Shown one piece after another: positions 55,920 to 64,000 of a stretch of DNA of 64,000 nucleotides (within the stretch, counting starts at the first letter, position 1; the number at the start of each line of letters is the position of its first letter). Position numbers and translations under genes: made by a program. The notes below the pieces were generated by a model. It did not search any database, was not told the origin of the DNA, and saw nothing but the letters and a program-made list of their open reading frames with translations. This DNA is from Mycolicibacterium fortuitum subsp. fortuitum (GTDB lineage Bacteria; Actinomycetota; Actinomycetes; Mycobacteriales; Mycobacteriaceae), in contig NZ_AP025518.1 in the NCBI RefSeq assembly GCF_022179545.1, positions 3,844,001 to 3,908,000 of the forward strand. Direction: 5' to 3'.

Positions 55920-57370
55920 GCCGCGAGGTCCGCATCGTCGTCATCGGCGCCGGGATGGCGGGCATCGCCACGGCCTACACCCTCAAACAAGCCGGGTTCA
56001 CGAACTTCACCGTCCTGGAAAAAGGTTCGGATGTCGGCGGCGTCTGGCACTGGAACCGGTATCCCGGGCTCACCTGCGACGTCCCGTCACAGATCTACCA
56101 GTTCTCCTTCGCTCCCAAACCGGACTGGAGCCATATCTGGGCCAGCGGTGAGGACATCCAGCGCTATCACCGCGACGTCGTCGAACGTTTCGATCTCGGG
56201 ACGCATGTGCGGTGCAACACCGAGGTCACCGAGGCGCGTTACGACAGCACCACGACGTCGTGGACCCTGACCACGGCCGACGGTGACACCCTGACAGCCG
56301 ATTTCGTCATCTGCGCCACCGGGGTGCTGCATCACCCGTCGATACCCGACATTCCCGGAATGGACACCTTCGGCGGACAGATCGTGCACACCGCACGGTG
56401 GGATCCGACCATCAGGACCGACGGTCGGCGGGTCGCCGTGATAGGCACGGGATCAACTGGTGTGCAGGTGGTTTCGGCCTTGCAACCCAAAGCCCGGGCG
56501 TTGCTGCACTTCGCCAGATCGCCGCAGTGGATCCTGTGGGCACCGATGTCGCTGCGGCAGTCGTCGATCCTCGGTCGGGTGTTGCACCGACGACCAGGCT
56601 GGCATGACGCTCTGTTCCGGAGCCTGCAATGGGTGTCCGGAATCCTGGCCGATGTCGTCACAACCCCGTCGTGGCGGCGCAAACTCGTCCAGCAATACGC
56701 CCGCTGGAGCCTGGCCGCGCAGGTCCGCGATCGCTCTTTGCGGGCGAAACTCACCCCGGACTATGAGCCGCTGTGCAAACGCCAGGTGGTCTCTGGCACC
56801 TACTACCGGGCCATCAAGCGACCCAACGCGAGCCTGATCGTCGAACCCATCCAGGAATTCACCCCGACCGGTATCCGGACGGCCGACGGCACGCACCACG
56901 ACATCGACATCGCGGTGCTCGCCACAGGCTTCCATGCACACAACTACATGCGGCCGATGACCGTCGTAGGGCGCGACGGCATCACCCTCGACGAGGCCTG
57001 GGTCAAGGGTCCGCGGGCCTACCGCATGACCGCGATCCCAGGGTTTCCGAACCTGTTCACCGTGCTGGGTCCGAACTCACCGACAGGCTCGATCCCGCTG
57101 CAGTACTCGGCCGAGCGCACCGCGAGCTACATCGTGGCCTGGCTCAAACGGTTTGCGGACGGCGAGCTCTCCGAGGTCGAGGTCACCGAGGAGGCCACCG
57201 ACGACTTCAACGCCGCGGTCGCTGACGCGCTCGGTCCGACCGTGTGGAACACCGGGTGCAATTCGTGGTACCTCACCGAGGCCGGGACGATCGACCTGTG
57301 GCCGTTCGACCGGGCCACCCTGACTCGGATGCTGTCCACACCGGAGCCCGCCCACTATCGCCTCAGGTGA
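55916..57370 (+). CDS. Baeyer-Villiger-type flavin monooxygenase
   Basis: 484 residues. FAD motif VVIGAGMAGIATAYTLKQAG, the BVMO fingerprint FGGQIVHTARWDP (FxGxxxHxxxW), and the second Rossmann motif VAVIGTGSTGVQVVSAL for NADPH. This class inserts oxygen next to ketones to give esters, as MymA and EthA do in M. tuberculosis, and some members activate thioamide prodrugs. Together with the SDR (alcohol to ketone) and hydrolases (ester cleavage) it forms a plausible ketone or secondary-alcohol catabolic route under TetR control. Confidence 0.92.
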   Translation: MSREVRIVVIGAGMAGIATAYTLKQAGFTNFTVLEKGSDVGGVWHWNRYPGLTCDVPSQIYQFSFAPKPDWSHIWASGEDIQRYHRDVVERFDLGTHVRCNTEVTEARYDSTTTSWTLTTADGDTLTADFVICATGVLHHPSIPDIPGMDTFGGQIVHTARWDPTIRTDGRRVAVIGTGSTGVQVVSALQPKARALLHFARSPQWILWAPMSLRQSSILGRVLHRRPGWHDALFRSLQWVSGILADVVTTPSWRRKLVQQYARWSLAAQVRDRSLRAKLTPDYEPLCKRQVVSGTYYRAIKRPNASLIVEPIQEFTPTGIRTADGTHHDIDIAVLATGFHAHNYMRPMTVVGRDGITLDEAWVKGPRAYRMTAIPGFPNLFTVLGPNSPTGSIPLQYSAERTASYIVAWLKRFADGELSEVEVTEEATDDFNAAVADALGPTVWNTGCNSWYLTEAGTIDLWPFDRATLTRMLSTPEPAHYRLR

Positions 57371-57492
57371 GGCGAGCCTGCCCAGTTCAGAACCACTTTC
57401 GGCGATTCGGCGTGTTTGCCCGACAGCGTCAACGGCGCACGGTACGTTTCGTTTGGGTCGGGTTTGAGTTGAGTGGACTGGTACGGAGCTTC

Positions 57493-59763
57493 ATGGAATC
57501 GACCAAATACATCGGCCGCGTCGGCGCATTGGCCGTTGCTCTCGGCATCGGCACGGCCCTGACTTCCGGAACCGGAATCGCGTGGGCCGAAGACGGACAC
57601 GGCAGCGCCGGCAAGGCCGGCACCAGCAGCTCCGACGGTGGACCCGCCAAACCGAACACGAAACCGTCTGCAGGCAAAACGTCGACCGCCAGGAAGCCCG
57701 CCACCGCGCCGTCGGGCGCACTGTCGAAGATCGGCGAACGCGTCCGCAAGGAAGTCGAGTCCGGCCTCGGCGAGGTGAGCGAGGCCGTCAAACGGACGCA
57801 GAGCCGGTTGGATACCGCCCGCACCCCACAGCGCACCCCGACGGCCAAGGTGCGAGCCAAGATTCAGGGCACACTGGTCACGGCCCCTGATCCCGGTGAA
57901 AAGGTCAAGAACTCACGGAGCAAGGCGGACGTCCCCGAAAAAGTGGAGACCTCTCGCATCTACCCAGAGGCGACGGCCACCGAGCCTGGCCAACGGCGCG
58001 CACTTCGCCCTGACACCGTGGTGGTGCGTCTCGACGAGGCCACCGAGCGCATGGCCCAGCGCAGTCACGACGTCGTCTCGACGGTGCGCACCCAGGTCGC
58101 CACGTTCGACGTGGCCGACATCGCGCCGAAGAAGACCGTCGTTCCGGAAGCACCGCAGACGCCACCCAAGATCAGCGCACCGCCGGTGGTTTCGGCGCTG
58201 TTGAGCGTCGCGGGGCTGTCGCCGTTCGGTGCGGGTACCAGCCCGGTGGCCCCCGCACAGTCCCCGGCATTGTGGGCCATGATGGCTTGGACCCGAAAGG
58301 AATTCGAACGGTCGATCAATCCGCTCGGGTCGCGCGTGGTCTCGGCCAACGATGCCGCGTCGGTGGTTGCCGAAGGCGAGATCCAGCCGATGGCGGCCAC
58401 TCCCGGCACGGCGGCCGTACAGACCGATGATCTGACGCCCAAGCCCCAGGTGCCGTCGTCATTGGCCGATTTCACGACCAAGCTCGGGTGGGTCACCGGT
58501 CAGGGCTACACCGATCACTGGTACGTCGCAGGCACCGATCTCGGCATCATGTGGAACAGCGGCTATACCGATGAGAACGGCACACCCATCATCTACACGT
58601 TGTTCGGCGATACCTACAGCGGGCCGGGCATGACCGGCGACTGGCGCAACAACGTGTTGTTCCGCACGGTGGACACCGACCTGTCCAACGGCCTGCAGTT
58701 CAGCGGCGCGGTGATCAATGCCGGGGCACAGTATCCGGGTGATCCCAACGGGGAGCATCAGTGGTACGGCACCGGAGGCGCCCCGGCCGGCGCCACCCAG
58801 ATCATCTACGACCCGGGCGGCCTCAACGGCCTGTTCGGCCAGACCTACACGATGATCCCGACCTCGGCGATCGCGATCGAAAACCCGGATGCCGAAGGCG
58901 GTTACCGGCAGTACGCCACGGTGATGTCGATCCGCACCTGGGACAACCCGGGCAGCTGGACCACGAACTACTCCGCGATCGCCTACTCCGACGATGGCGG
59001 CAAGACGTGGACGGTCGATCGCGACACCGTTCGTTCCTCGGGCTGGTTCCGAGCCGGTCCGGCCTACGTACCGGGTGACGAACATTTCCAGCAGAACGCA
59101 CTGGTCATGTCGGACGACCCGACCGACCCGTACGTCTACGTATACGGAACACCGTCGGGCAGGCAGGGTTCGGCATACGTCGCAAGGGTGCGGCAGGATC
59201 AGATCACCGACCTGAGCGCCTACGAGTACTGGTCGGGTGAGGATTCCAGCGGTGCAGGACAATGGGTGACCGGCGACCCGTCGGCCGCGGTTCCGGTGTT
59301 CGGTTCCAGCAGTACCGATTTCCTGCCGACGCTCTACAAGGTGGCGGACTTCTTCACCTTCGGGTTGTTCACCAAGATCGCGAACGGCATCTGGGTCGGC
59401 GGCCTGCCCACAGGCGGCAATGTCAGCGAAATGTCGGTGCAGTACAACGAGTACCTGGGCAAGTACGTGGTGCTCTACACCGACGGCGGCAACAACGTCG
59501 TGATGCGGGTTTCGGATTCACCGCAGGGTGAATGGTCGGATACCACGACGCTGGTGAACAACAACCTGACGAGCAACACCGGCATGTATGCGCCGATGGT
59601 CCACCCCATGTCGGGCACCGACTACTTCAACACCGTCGACGCCAACGGCAACGTGGTGCAGGACAACTCGCAATACCTGTACTACAACCTGTCCTACTGG
59701 GGTGACTACAACGTCCGGCTCATGCGCACCGACCTGTCATCGATGAAGACGGTCTCGGTGTAG
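57493..59763 (+). CDS. Secreted DUF4185 protein (beta-propeller-like)
   Basis: 756-residue exported protein. ATG 57493 gives a signal peptide (YIGRVGALAVALGIGTALTS, cleavage after AWA). A long Lys/Pro/Ala-rich, probably disordered linker occupies about residues 35-300. The globular C-terminus (about 330-756) is DUF4185-like: GYTDHWYVAGTDLGIMWNSG, YTLFGDTYSGPGMTGDWRNN, then repeated strand units with SYDDGGKTW-type loops (SDDGGKTWTVD) as in sialidase-like propellers. Mycobacteria carry several such cell-surface proteins; substrates are unknown. Confidence 0.85.
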   Translation: MESTKYIGRVGALAVALGIGTALTSGTGIAWAEDGHGSAGKAGTSSSDGGPAKPNTKPSAGKTSTARKPATAPSGALSKIGERVRKEVESGLGEVSEAVKRTQSRLDTARTPQRTPTAKVRAKIQGTLVTAPDPGEKVKNSRSKADVPEKVETSRIYPEATATEPGQRRALRPDTVVVRLDEATERMAQRSHDVVSTVRTQVATFDVADIAPKKTVVPEAPQTPPKISAPPVVSALLSVAGLSPFGAGTSPVAPAQSPALWAMMAWTRKEFERSINPLGSRVVSANDAASVVAEGEIQPMAATPGTAAVQTDDLTPKPQVPSSLADFTTKLGWVTGQGYTDHWYVAGTDLGIMWNSGYTDENGTPIIYTLFGDTYSGPGMTGDWRNNVLFRTVDTDLSNGLQFSGAVINAGAQYPGDPNGEHQWYGTGGAPAGATQIIYDPGGLNGLFGQTYTMIPTSAIAIENPDAEGGYRQYATVMSIRTWDNPGSWTTNYSAIAYSDDGGKTWTVDRDTVRSSGWFRAGPAYVPGDEHFQQNALVMSDDPTDPYVYVYGTPSGRQGSAYVARVRQDQITDLSAYEYWSGEDSSGAGQWVTGDPSAAVPVFGSSSTDFLPTLYKVADFFTFGLFTKIANGIWVGGLPTGGNVSEMSVQYNEYLGKYVVLYTDGGNNVVMRVSDSPQGEWSDTTTLVNNNLTSNTGMYAPMVHPMSGTDYFNTVDANGNVVQDNSQYLYYNLSYWGDYNVRLMRTDLSSMKTVSV

Positions 59764-59767
59764 CCGG

Positions 59768-60292
59768 ATGTCTCGAACGTTGGCGTTGAGTGCGGCGGCC
59801 CTGACCGTGGCTGCCGCACTCAGCACAACTGCATGTGCACACGCCGAGCCCGAACCACCGCCGTCGGGCCCGTCCGAAACCACGGCGCCGCAACCGGACT
59901 CCCCCTGCGCCGCAGGTCTCGCGGGGGCACTGACCCCGGCCGACCCCGCACAAGTGGGTAACAACCGGCGGCTGCTGCACTGCGCGGACGACACCTGGCA
60001 GACGTTCAGCGATCCCTATCCCTCATCGGACCGCTGGCTGAGCACGGGTCCGGAGCTGATTCTGCACGGTCAGGGCCGGCGCAATCCGGAGGCCGCAGCC
60101 GGCACCTGGGCGGCCACCCCGCAGACCGCGGAGGCTCATTGCAGAGTCGAGGTCGTCGACGTCCTCGCTGCCGGTAGGACATCAGAACCGCAGACCTTCA
60201 CGGCGGCTCCGGGGCAGCCGCTGACCTTCGAGGTCAGCGACCATATGTTCACGATGAAGCTCAGCGGCTACTGCCTGTGGGCACGCAGCTGA
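59768..60292 (+). CDS. Exported protein of unknown function, possible lipoprotein
   Basis: 174 residues starting at ATG 59768, four bases after the DUF4185 stop. The N-terminus TLALSAAALTVAAALSTTAC resembles a signal sequence ending in a weak lipobox (TTAC). The mature part has a Pro-rich linker, then paired cysteines (DSPCAAG, LLHCADD, EAHCRVE, SGYCLWA) suggesting two disulfides. No known domain. It is probably cotranscribed with the propeller protein. Confidence 0.7.
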   Translation: MSRTLALSAAALTVAAALSTTACAHAEPEPPPSGPSETTAPQPDSPCAAGLAGALTPADPAQVGNNRRLLHCADDTWQTFSDPYPSSDRWLSTGPELILHGQGRRNPEAAAGTWAATPQTAEAHCRVEVVDVLAAGRTSEPQTFTAAPGQPLTFEVSDHMFTMKLSGYCLWARS

Positions 60293-60296
60293 CGCA

Positions 60297-60809
60297 CTAC
60301 CCCACGCCGCGGGTGAGCCAGGACACCTCGCCCACATCGCCGCCGTTGCGGTAGGGCTCCAGGGACTCGTCCCATGCGGTGCCGAGCACGGTGTCGAGTT
60401 CGGCTGCCAGCATGTCGGCGCCGCCGGCCATGAGGGAACGCAGCCGCATCTCACCGACCATCACGTCGCCGTTGGCGCTCATCGCACCGCTCCACAATCC
60501 CAGCTGCGGCGTGTGGCACCAGCGGTGCCCATCCACTCCGGCGCTGGGGTCCTCGGTCACCTCGAAGCGCAGCACAGACCAGGAGCGCAGGGCATTGGCC
60601 AGCTGCGCCCCGGTGCCGACGGGCCCGATCCAGTTGGTCACCGCGCGCAACTGGCCGGGCATGGCCGGTTGCGGGGTCCACTTCAGGTTCGCCCGCGCCG
60701 ACAGGGTCGACGACAACGCCCACTCAACATGCGGGCAAACCGCCGCGGGTGAGGCATGGATGTACACCACGCCCGTCGCCGCGTCGGCGAACTGGTTCGA
60801 CGCACGCAT
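60297..60809 (-). CDS. DUF3145 protein
   Basis: 170-residue conserved actinobacterial protein (Rv2256c position). Segments: GVVYIHASPAAVCPHVEWAL, LKWTPQPAMPGQLRAVTNWI, VLRFEVTEDPSAGVDGHRWC and GAMSANGDVMVGEMRLR, with no catalytic motif. Function is unknown. It ends four bases from the convergent exported-protein gene and is followed upstream by a 112-base gap before the serine hydrolase gene. Confidence 0.88.
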   Translation of the reverse strand: MRASNQFADAATGVVYIHASPAAVCPHVEWALSSTLSARANLKWTPQPAMPGQLRAVTNWIGPVGTGAQLANALRSWSVLRFEVTEDPSAGVDGHRWCHTPQLGLWSGAMSANGDVMVGEMRLRSLMAGGADMLAAELDTVLGTAWDESLEPYRNGGDVGEVSWLTRGVG

Positions 60810-60921
60810 CTGCTACTCCTTCGGGATACGAGGGACGTCTTCCCCAACGGCCTGGTATTCCGATCGAGTGCAGTTGTCTGTGTCGCGCGTGTCTATTGTG
60901 CCCTGTGTGGCCAGTGTTGCG

Positions 60922-61764
60922 CTAGTCTGTGCCGTTTTCTCTCAGCACTCCATCAGATATCGCCGGCCACAGCGGGTAGGTCCACTCCCCGAAGTCGCGG
61001 TCGGTGAGGACCACCAAGGCCAGGTCAGCCACCGGATCGACCCACAGGAACGTACCCGACTGACCGAAATGACCGAAGGTGGCCGGCGAGTTTGCCGAGC
61101 CCGTCCAGTGCGGCGATTTGCCGTCCCGAATTTCGTAGCCGAGTCCCCAGTCATTCGGCCGTTGCACGCCGAACCCGGGCAACACGCCATCGAGGCCGGG
61201 AAATTGCACCGTCACCGCCTCCTGGTGCAGCTGCTCGGACACCAGAGTCGGACGGAGCAACTCCGCTGCGAAAGCCGCCAGATCGGCAACTGTCGACACG
61301 CCGCCGAACCCGGCTGTCTCCGCACCGCCCACCAGAGTCGACTTGGCCATCTGCAGCGGCTCGAACACAGCCTCGGTCAGATAGCTGGCGAACTCGATGT
61401 CGGCGGCGGCCTCGACAGCGCGGGCCAACAGTTCGAATCCGTAGTTCGAATAGATCCGACGCTGCCCCGGCCGGGCGAGTACGTCGGCCGAACGCATCGA
61501 CACGCCCGATGCGTGCGCCAGCAGGTGCCGGATCGTCGAACCGGGCGGCCCGGCCGGAGTGCCGAGTTCGACCGCGCCCTCTTCGATCGCGATATGCGTG
61601 GCCCGGGCCACGAGCGGTTTGGTAACCGAGGCCAGCGTGAAGGACTTATCGAGATCGCCGTGGCCTGCTACAACGCCTGAGGGCCCCACCACGGCCGCAG
61701 CCGCGGAGTCGACGGGCCAGGTTTCGATAACGCGGAGGACTTCGGCGGCGCTCATCGAGACCAA
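60922..61764 (-). CDS. Serine hydrolase, beta-lactamase/DD-peptidase fold
   Basis: 280 residues (a second ATG at 61755 is possible), position of Rv2257c. The active-site S-x-x-K is in FTLASVTKPLVARATHIAIE, the Y-x-N motif in RIYSNYGFELLA, and the third element is near GHFGQSGTFLWVDP (HxG type). This class C-like group includes esterases and peptidases as well as beta-lactamases. No signal peptide is evident, so it is likely cytosolic and not a drug-resistance enzyme. Confidence 0.88.
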   Translation of the reverse strand: MVSMSAAEVLRVIETWPVDSAAAAVVGPSGVVAGHGDLDKSFTLASVTKPLVARATHIAIEEGAVELGTPAGPPGSTIRHLLAHASGVSMRSADVLARPGQRRIYSNYGFELLARAVEAAADIEFASYLTEAVFEPLQMAKSTLVGGAETAGFGGVSTVADLAAFAAELLRPTLVSEQLHQEAVTVQFPGLDGVLPGFGVQRPNDWGLGYEIRDGKSPHWTGSANSPATFGHFGQSGTFLWVDPVADLALVVLTDRDFGEWTYPLWPAISDGVLRENGTD

Positions 61765-61766
61765 AT

Positions 61767-62705
61767 CTATCGGGCACGCCCCAGGTTCCGGGAAAGCAGT
61801 TCCTCGACCATGCTCGCTGCCACCGCATCCACGTCATCGACCAGACGCCGCAGGCCGACCACCCGGCGCACCAACTCCCCGGGGTCGGGGTTCGCAACCA
61901 CCGAGAGGCGATGCACGTCCAGGACCGCGCGGTAAGCCGACTCCGCGGACTCCGGTTCGATGGCTTCACACCAACCCTGCATCGACTGCGTCCACGATGC
62001 CAATCGATCACCGGCGCCCTGGCGATGCGCCAAGCTCAATGCCCGTCGGTACACATCGCCCGCCCACTCCACCGGCACCGATTGGTCGAGCACCGGGAGC
62101 AGGACCTGGTCGAGCACGGTGAATCCGGTCGGATCACCGGCGGCCACGGTCGCCATTCCGGCCATGGCCCGGGCCAGCGTGGACAGGGCGGTATCGTCCA
62201 GGCGCTCGGCGACGGCGGTCAATTGAGCTGTCGCGGTGGAGAATCGCCCGGCGTCACCGGCGTCCGCCGCCGTCGCGGCCTGCAGGTATGTCAGGTAACC
62301 GTGGGCGGTGGTCTCCGGGACGCCGTCGAGCAGCATCTGTGCCCGCTGCCCCCAGCTGCCGGCCAGCGCCACGTGACCCCGGGACAACCAGGCCAAACCG
62401 AGCTCTGTTGCCTTCATCGCTGCCTGCACCGGGTCGGTACGCAGCAGCCGGGTGTGCACCTGTTCGTTGATCCGCACGGATTCGCGGCCATGACCCTGCC
62501 GCCACGCGGCGGCCGCGTACACGGCAAGATCGTCGGTATCGAGGGCCTGCACGCCGTCGACGCGGCTGAAAGATTCGTAGCTGGTGCGCCAGTCATTTCG
62601 CCGATACGCCGAGCGTGCGACCACGAGCAGTTGGGTTCGATCGTCGACCACAACCCACGGTAACGCGAGCATGCGTCGGCGGGCCCGAGATTCGGCGCAC
62701 GACAA
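61767..62705 (-). CDS. Helical-repeat protein of unknown function
   Basis: 312 residues (start could be ATG 62672). The sequence is helical and Ala-rich with TPR-like pairs, for example QLLVVARSAYRRNDWRTSYE and DDLAVYAAAAWRQGHGRESV, and others such as AQLTAVAERLDDTALSTLAR. Such TPR blocks occur in LuxR/SARP-type regulators, but no DNA-binding domain is present here. It ends two bases before the serine hydrolase start, so the two may be coexpressed. It stands where M. tuberculosis has a methyltransferase (Rv2258c), so it is a lineage-specific gene. Confidence 0.7.
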   Translation of the reverse strand: MSCAESRARRRMLALPWVVVDDRTQLLVVARSAYRRNDWRTSYESFSRVDGVQALDTDDLAVYAAAAWRQGHGRESVRINEQVHTRLLRTDPVQAAMKATELGLAWLSRGHVALAGSWGQRAQMLLDGVPETTAHGYLTYLQAATAADAGDAGRFSTATAQLTAVAERLDDTALSTLARAMAGMATVAAGDPTGFTVLDQVLLPVLDQSVPVEWAGDVYRRALSLAHRQGAGDRLASWTQSMQGWCEAIEPESAESAYRAVLDVHRLSVVANPDPGELVRRVVGLRRLVDDVDAVAASMVEELLSRNLGRAR

Positions 62706-62719
62706 GTTGCCACCACTAA

Positions 62720-62755
62720 TTGGACACCTGTCCGGTTTGCATTAGGTTATAGGCA
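62720..62755 (+). promoter_or_regulatory. mscR promoter with overlapping palindrome, leaderless start
   Basis: TTGGAC at 62720-62725, 17 bases, TAGGTT at 62743-62748, then the mscR ATG seven bases later, where transcription should begin. A perfect GGACA/TGTCC repeat (62722-62726 and 62729-62733) overlaps the -35 box and could be an operator. The spacing is close to ideal for the housekeeping sigma factor. Confidence 0.6.
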
Positions 62756-63843
62756 TGAGCCAGACGGTGCGTGGTGTGATTTCTCGGTCCAAAGGTCAGC
62801 CTGTCGAACTGGTCGACATCGTCATTCCCGATCCGGGTCCCGGTGAGGTAGTGGTCGACATCATCGCCTGCGGCGTGTGCCATACCGACCTGACCTACCG
62901 CGAAGGCGGCATCAACGACGAATACCCGTTCCTGCTCGGCCACGAGGCCGCCGGCACGGTCGAATCGGTCGGCGAGGGCGTCACCCACGTCGAACCCGGT
63001 GACTTCGTCATCCTCAACTGGCGCGCGGTGTGTGGGGAATGCCGGGCCTGTAAGCGGGGCCGTCCGCACCTGTGCTTCGACACCCACAACGCCGCCCAGA
63101 AGATGACGCTGACCGACGGCACCGAGTTGACCCCGGCCCTGGGCATCGGCGCATTCGCCGACAAGACCCTGGTTCACGAAGGGCAGTGCACCAAGGTCGA
63201 TTCCGAAGCCGACCCGGCCGTGGCCGGCCTGCTGGGCTGCGGCGTGATGGCCGGCATCGGCGCGGCGATCAACACCGGCGCGGTGACCCGTGACGACACC
63301 GTCGCCGTCATCGGCTGTGGCGGCGTCGGTGACGCGGCGATCGCCGGTGCCGCCCTGGTCGGCGCCAAGAAGATCATCGCCGTCGACACCGACAACAAGA
63401 AGCTCAACTGGGCCCGCGATTTCGGTGCCACCCACACCATCAACGCTCGTGAGCTCGACGCGGTCGAGACCATCCAGGATCTGACCGACGGCTTCGGTGC
63501 CGACGTGGTGATCGACGCGGTCGGACGCCCCGAGACCTGGAAGCAGGCGTTCTACGCGCGCGATCTGGCCGGCACCGTGGTGCTGGTCGGGGTACCGACG
63601 CCGGACATGACGCTGGAGATGCCGCTGGTCGACTTCTTCTCCCGCGGTGGATCATTGAAGTCCTCCTGGTACGGCGACTGTCTGCCCGAGCGCGACTTCC
63701 CCACGCTGATCTCCCTGTATCTGCAGGGCCGGCTGCCGTTGGAGAAGTTCGTCTCCGAGCGCATCGGCCTGGACGCGATCGAAGACGCGTTCCACAAGAT
63801 GCACGCCGGTGAGGTGCTGCGGTCCGTGGTGGTGCTGAAGTGA
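62755..63843 (+). CDS. mscR: S-nitrosomycothiol reductase / mycothiol-dependent formaldehyde dehydrogenase MscR
   Basis: 362-residue zinc-dependent class III-type alcohol dehydrogenase. Catalytic zinc ligands in [15 protein letters not shown] and [16 protein letters not shown]; structural zinc cysteines in [19 protein letters not shown] site [20 protein letters not shown] with D in [10 protein letters not shown]. It oxidises S-hydroxymethyl-mycothiol and reduces S-nitrosomycothiol, protecting against formaldehyde and NO. Its stop overlaps the start of the MBL-fold gene, the order seen in M. tuberculosis (Rv2259-Rv2260). Confidence 0.95.
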   Translation: MSQTVRGVISRSKGQPVELVDIVIPDPGPGEVVVDIIACGVCHTDLTYREGGINDEYPFLLGHEAAGTVESVGEGVTHVEPGDFVILNWRAVCGECRACKRGRPHLCFDTHNAAQKMTLTDGTELTPALGIGAFADKTLVHEGQCTKVDSEADPAVAGLLGCGVMAGIGAAINTGAVTRDDTVAVIGCGGVGDAAIAGAALVGAKKIIAVDTDNKKLNWARDFGATHTINARELDAVETIQDLTDGFGADVVIDAVGRPETWKQAFYARDLAGTVVLVGVPTPDMTLEMPLVDFFSRGGSLKSSWYGDCLPERDFPTLISLYLQGRLPLEKFVSERIGLDAIEDAFHKMHAGEVLRSVVVLK

Positions 63844-64000
63844 GCGCATCCAACATCCAGCGGGTTGTCACCAGCGGCAAGTTCGAACTCGACGGCGGCA
63901 GCTGGGATGTCGACAACAACATCTGGATCGTCGGCGACGACAATGACGTGGTGGTGTTCGACGCCGCCCACACCGCCGCCCCGATCATCGAGGCAGTGAA
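63840..64000 (+). CDS. MBL-fold hydrolase, N-terminal part (runs off the right edge)
   Basis: Begins GTG 63840, overlapping the mscR stop, and stays open to the window end (53 codons). [20 protein letters not shown], then [10 protein letters not shown], is the beginning of a metallo-beta-lactamase domain, before the HxHxDH motif. By position it is the Rv2260-type hydrolase that probably completes mycothiol-dependent formaldehyde removal. The C-terminal metal sites are outside the window. Confidence 0.82.
   Translation, partial: MSASNIQRVVTSGKFELDGGSWDVDNNIWIVGDDNDVVVFDAAHTAAPIIEAV

Noticed and set aside
60922-61764. A drug-resistance beta-lactamase
   Set aside because: It has the fold and S-x-x-K/Y-x-N motifs but no signal peptide, and it belongs to a conserved mycobacterial hydrolase group without known resistance role.

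Overview
The window is high-GC actinobacterial chromosome, and its gene order is that of a mycobacterium. From left to right it follows the segment that in Mycobacterium tuberculosis runs from glnE to mscR: glnE, glnA2, two secreted TAP-type peptidases, panB, CYTH/CHAD, rnpB, RNase H/phosphatase, zinc-ribbon protein, Nif3, cobC, ptkA, ptpA, SURF1, cobD, MpaB-like, tRNA-Val, ahpE, DUF3052, aceE, mabR, fabD-acpM-kasA-kasB-accD6, glpD1, alkyl-DHAP-synthase-like, diacylglycerol kinase, DUF3145, serine hydrolase and mscR. Extra genes (a DUF222-HNH protein, several TetR, LysR and XRE regulators, a Baeyer-Villiger cluster and DUF4185) suggest a non-tuberculous, probably fast-growing Mycolicibacterium-type species. 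The species cannot be fixed from the sequence alone.

Layout. 1-13 kb: nitrogen assimilation (glnE, glnA2), envelope peptidases, wax-ester/DGAT, pantothenate (panB), polyphosphate-type CHAD protein and RNase P RNA. 13-18 kb: small regulator/enzyme pairs, an HNH protein and a reductase-methyltransferase fusion divergent from an XRE-cupin regulator. 18-26 kb: a compact block of overlapping housekeeping genes (RNase H, cobC/cobD, PtkA/PtpA, SURF1). 26.6-34.4 kb: an AT-richer accessory island. 34.4-46 kb: ahpE, pyruvate dehydrogenase E1 and the MabR-linked FAS-II operon. 46-64 kb: regulator-linked metabolic genes, ending with the start of an MBL-fold gene beside mscR.

The accessory island is the part that departs from the conserved order. 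It sits at the 3' end of a tRNA-Val gene. An exact 35-bp copy of that end lies at its far side (26624-26658), and a third, degenerate copy lies in the middle (30384-30423). It therefore looks like two adjacent cassettes of about 3.7 and 3.9 kb, and I find no integrase in either. Cassette one carries a DUF4062-like/TPR protein and a translationally coupled nucleotidyltransferase-metallophosphatase pair. Cassette two carries a PD-(D/E)XK-like protein, a gene broken by two small tandem duplications, and a soluble Ser/Thr kinase abutted by a previously uncalled 46-codon gene. The content resembles phage-defence or toxin cargo, but that role is an inference.

The core genes work together in recognisable pathways. 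GlnE controls glutamine synthetases. AceE makes acetyl-CoA, and FabD, AcpM, KasA, KasB and AccD6 use malonyl units to extend meromycolate chains under MabR. GlpD1, the alkyl-DHAP-synthase-like protein and the diacylglycerol kinase form a divergent glycerolipid module. MscR and the adjacent MBL protein serve mycothiol-dependent detoxification.
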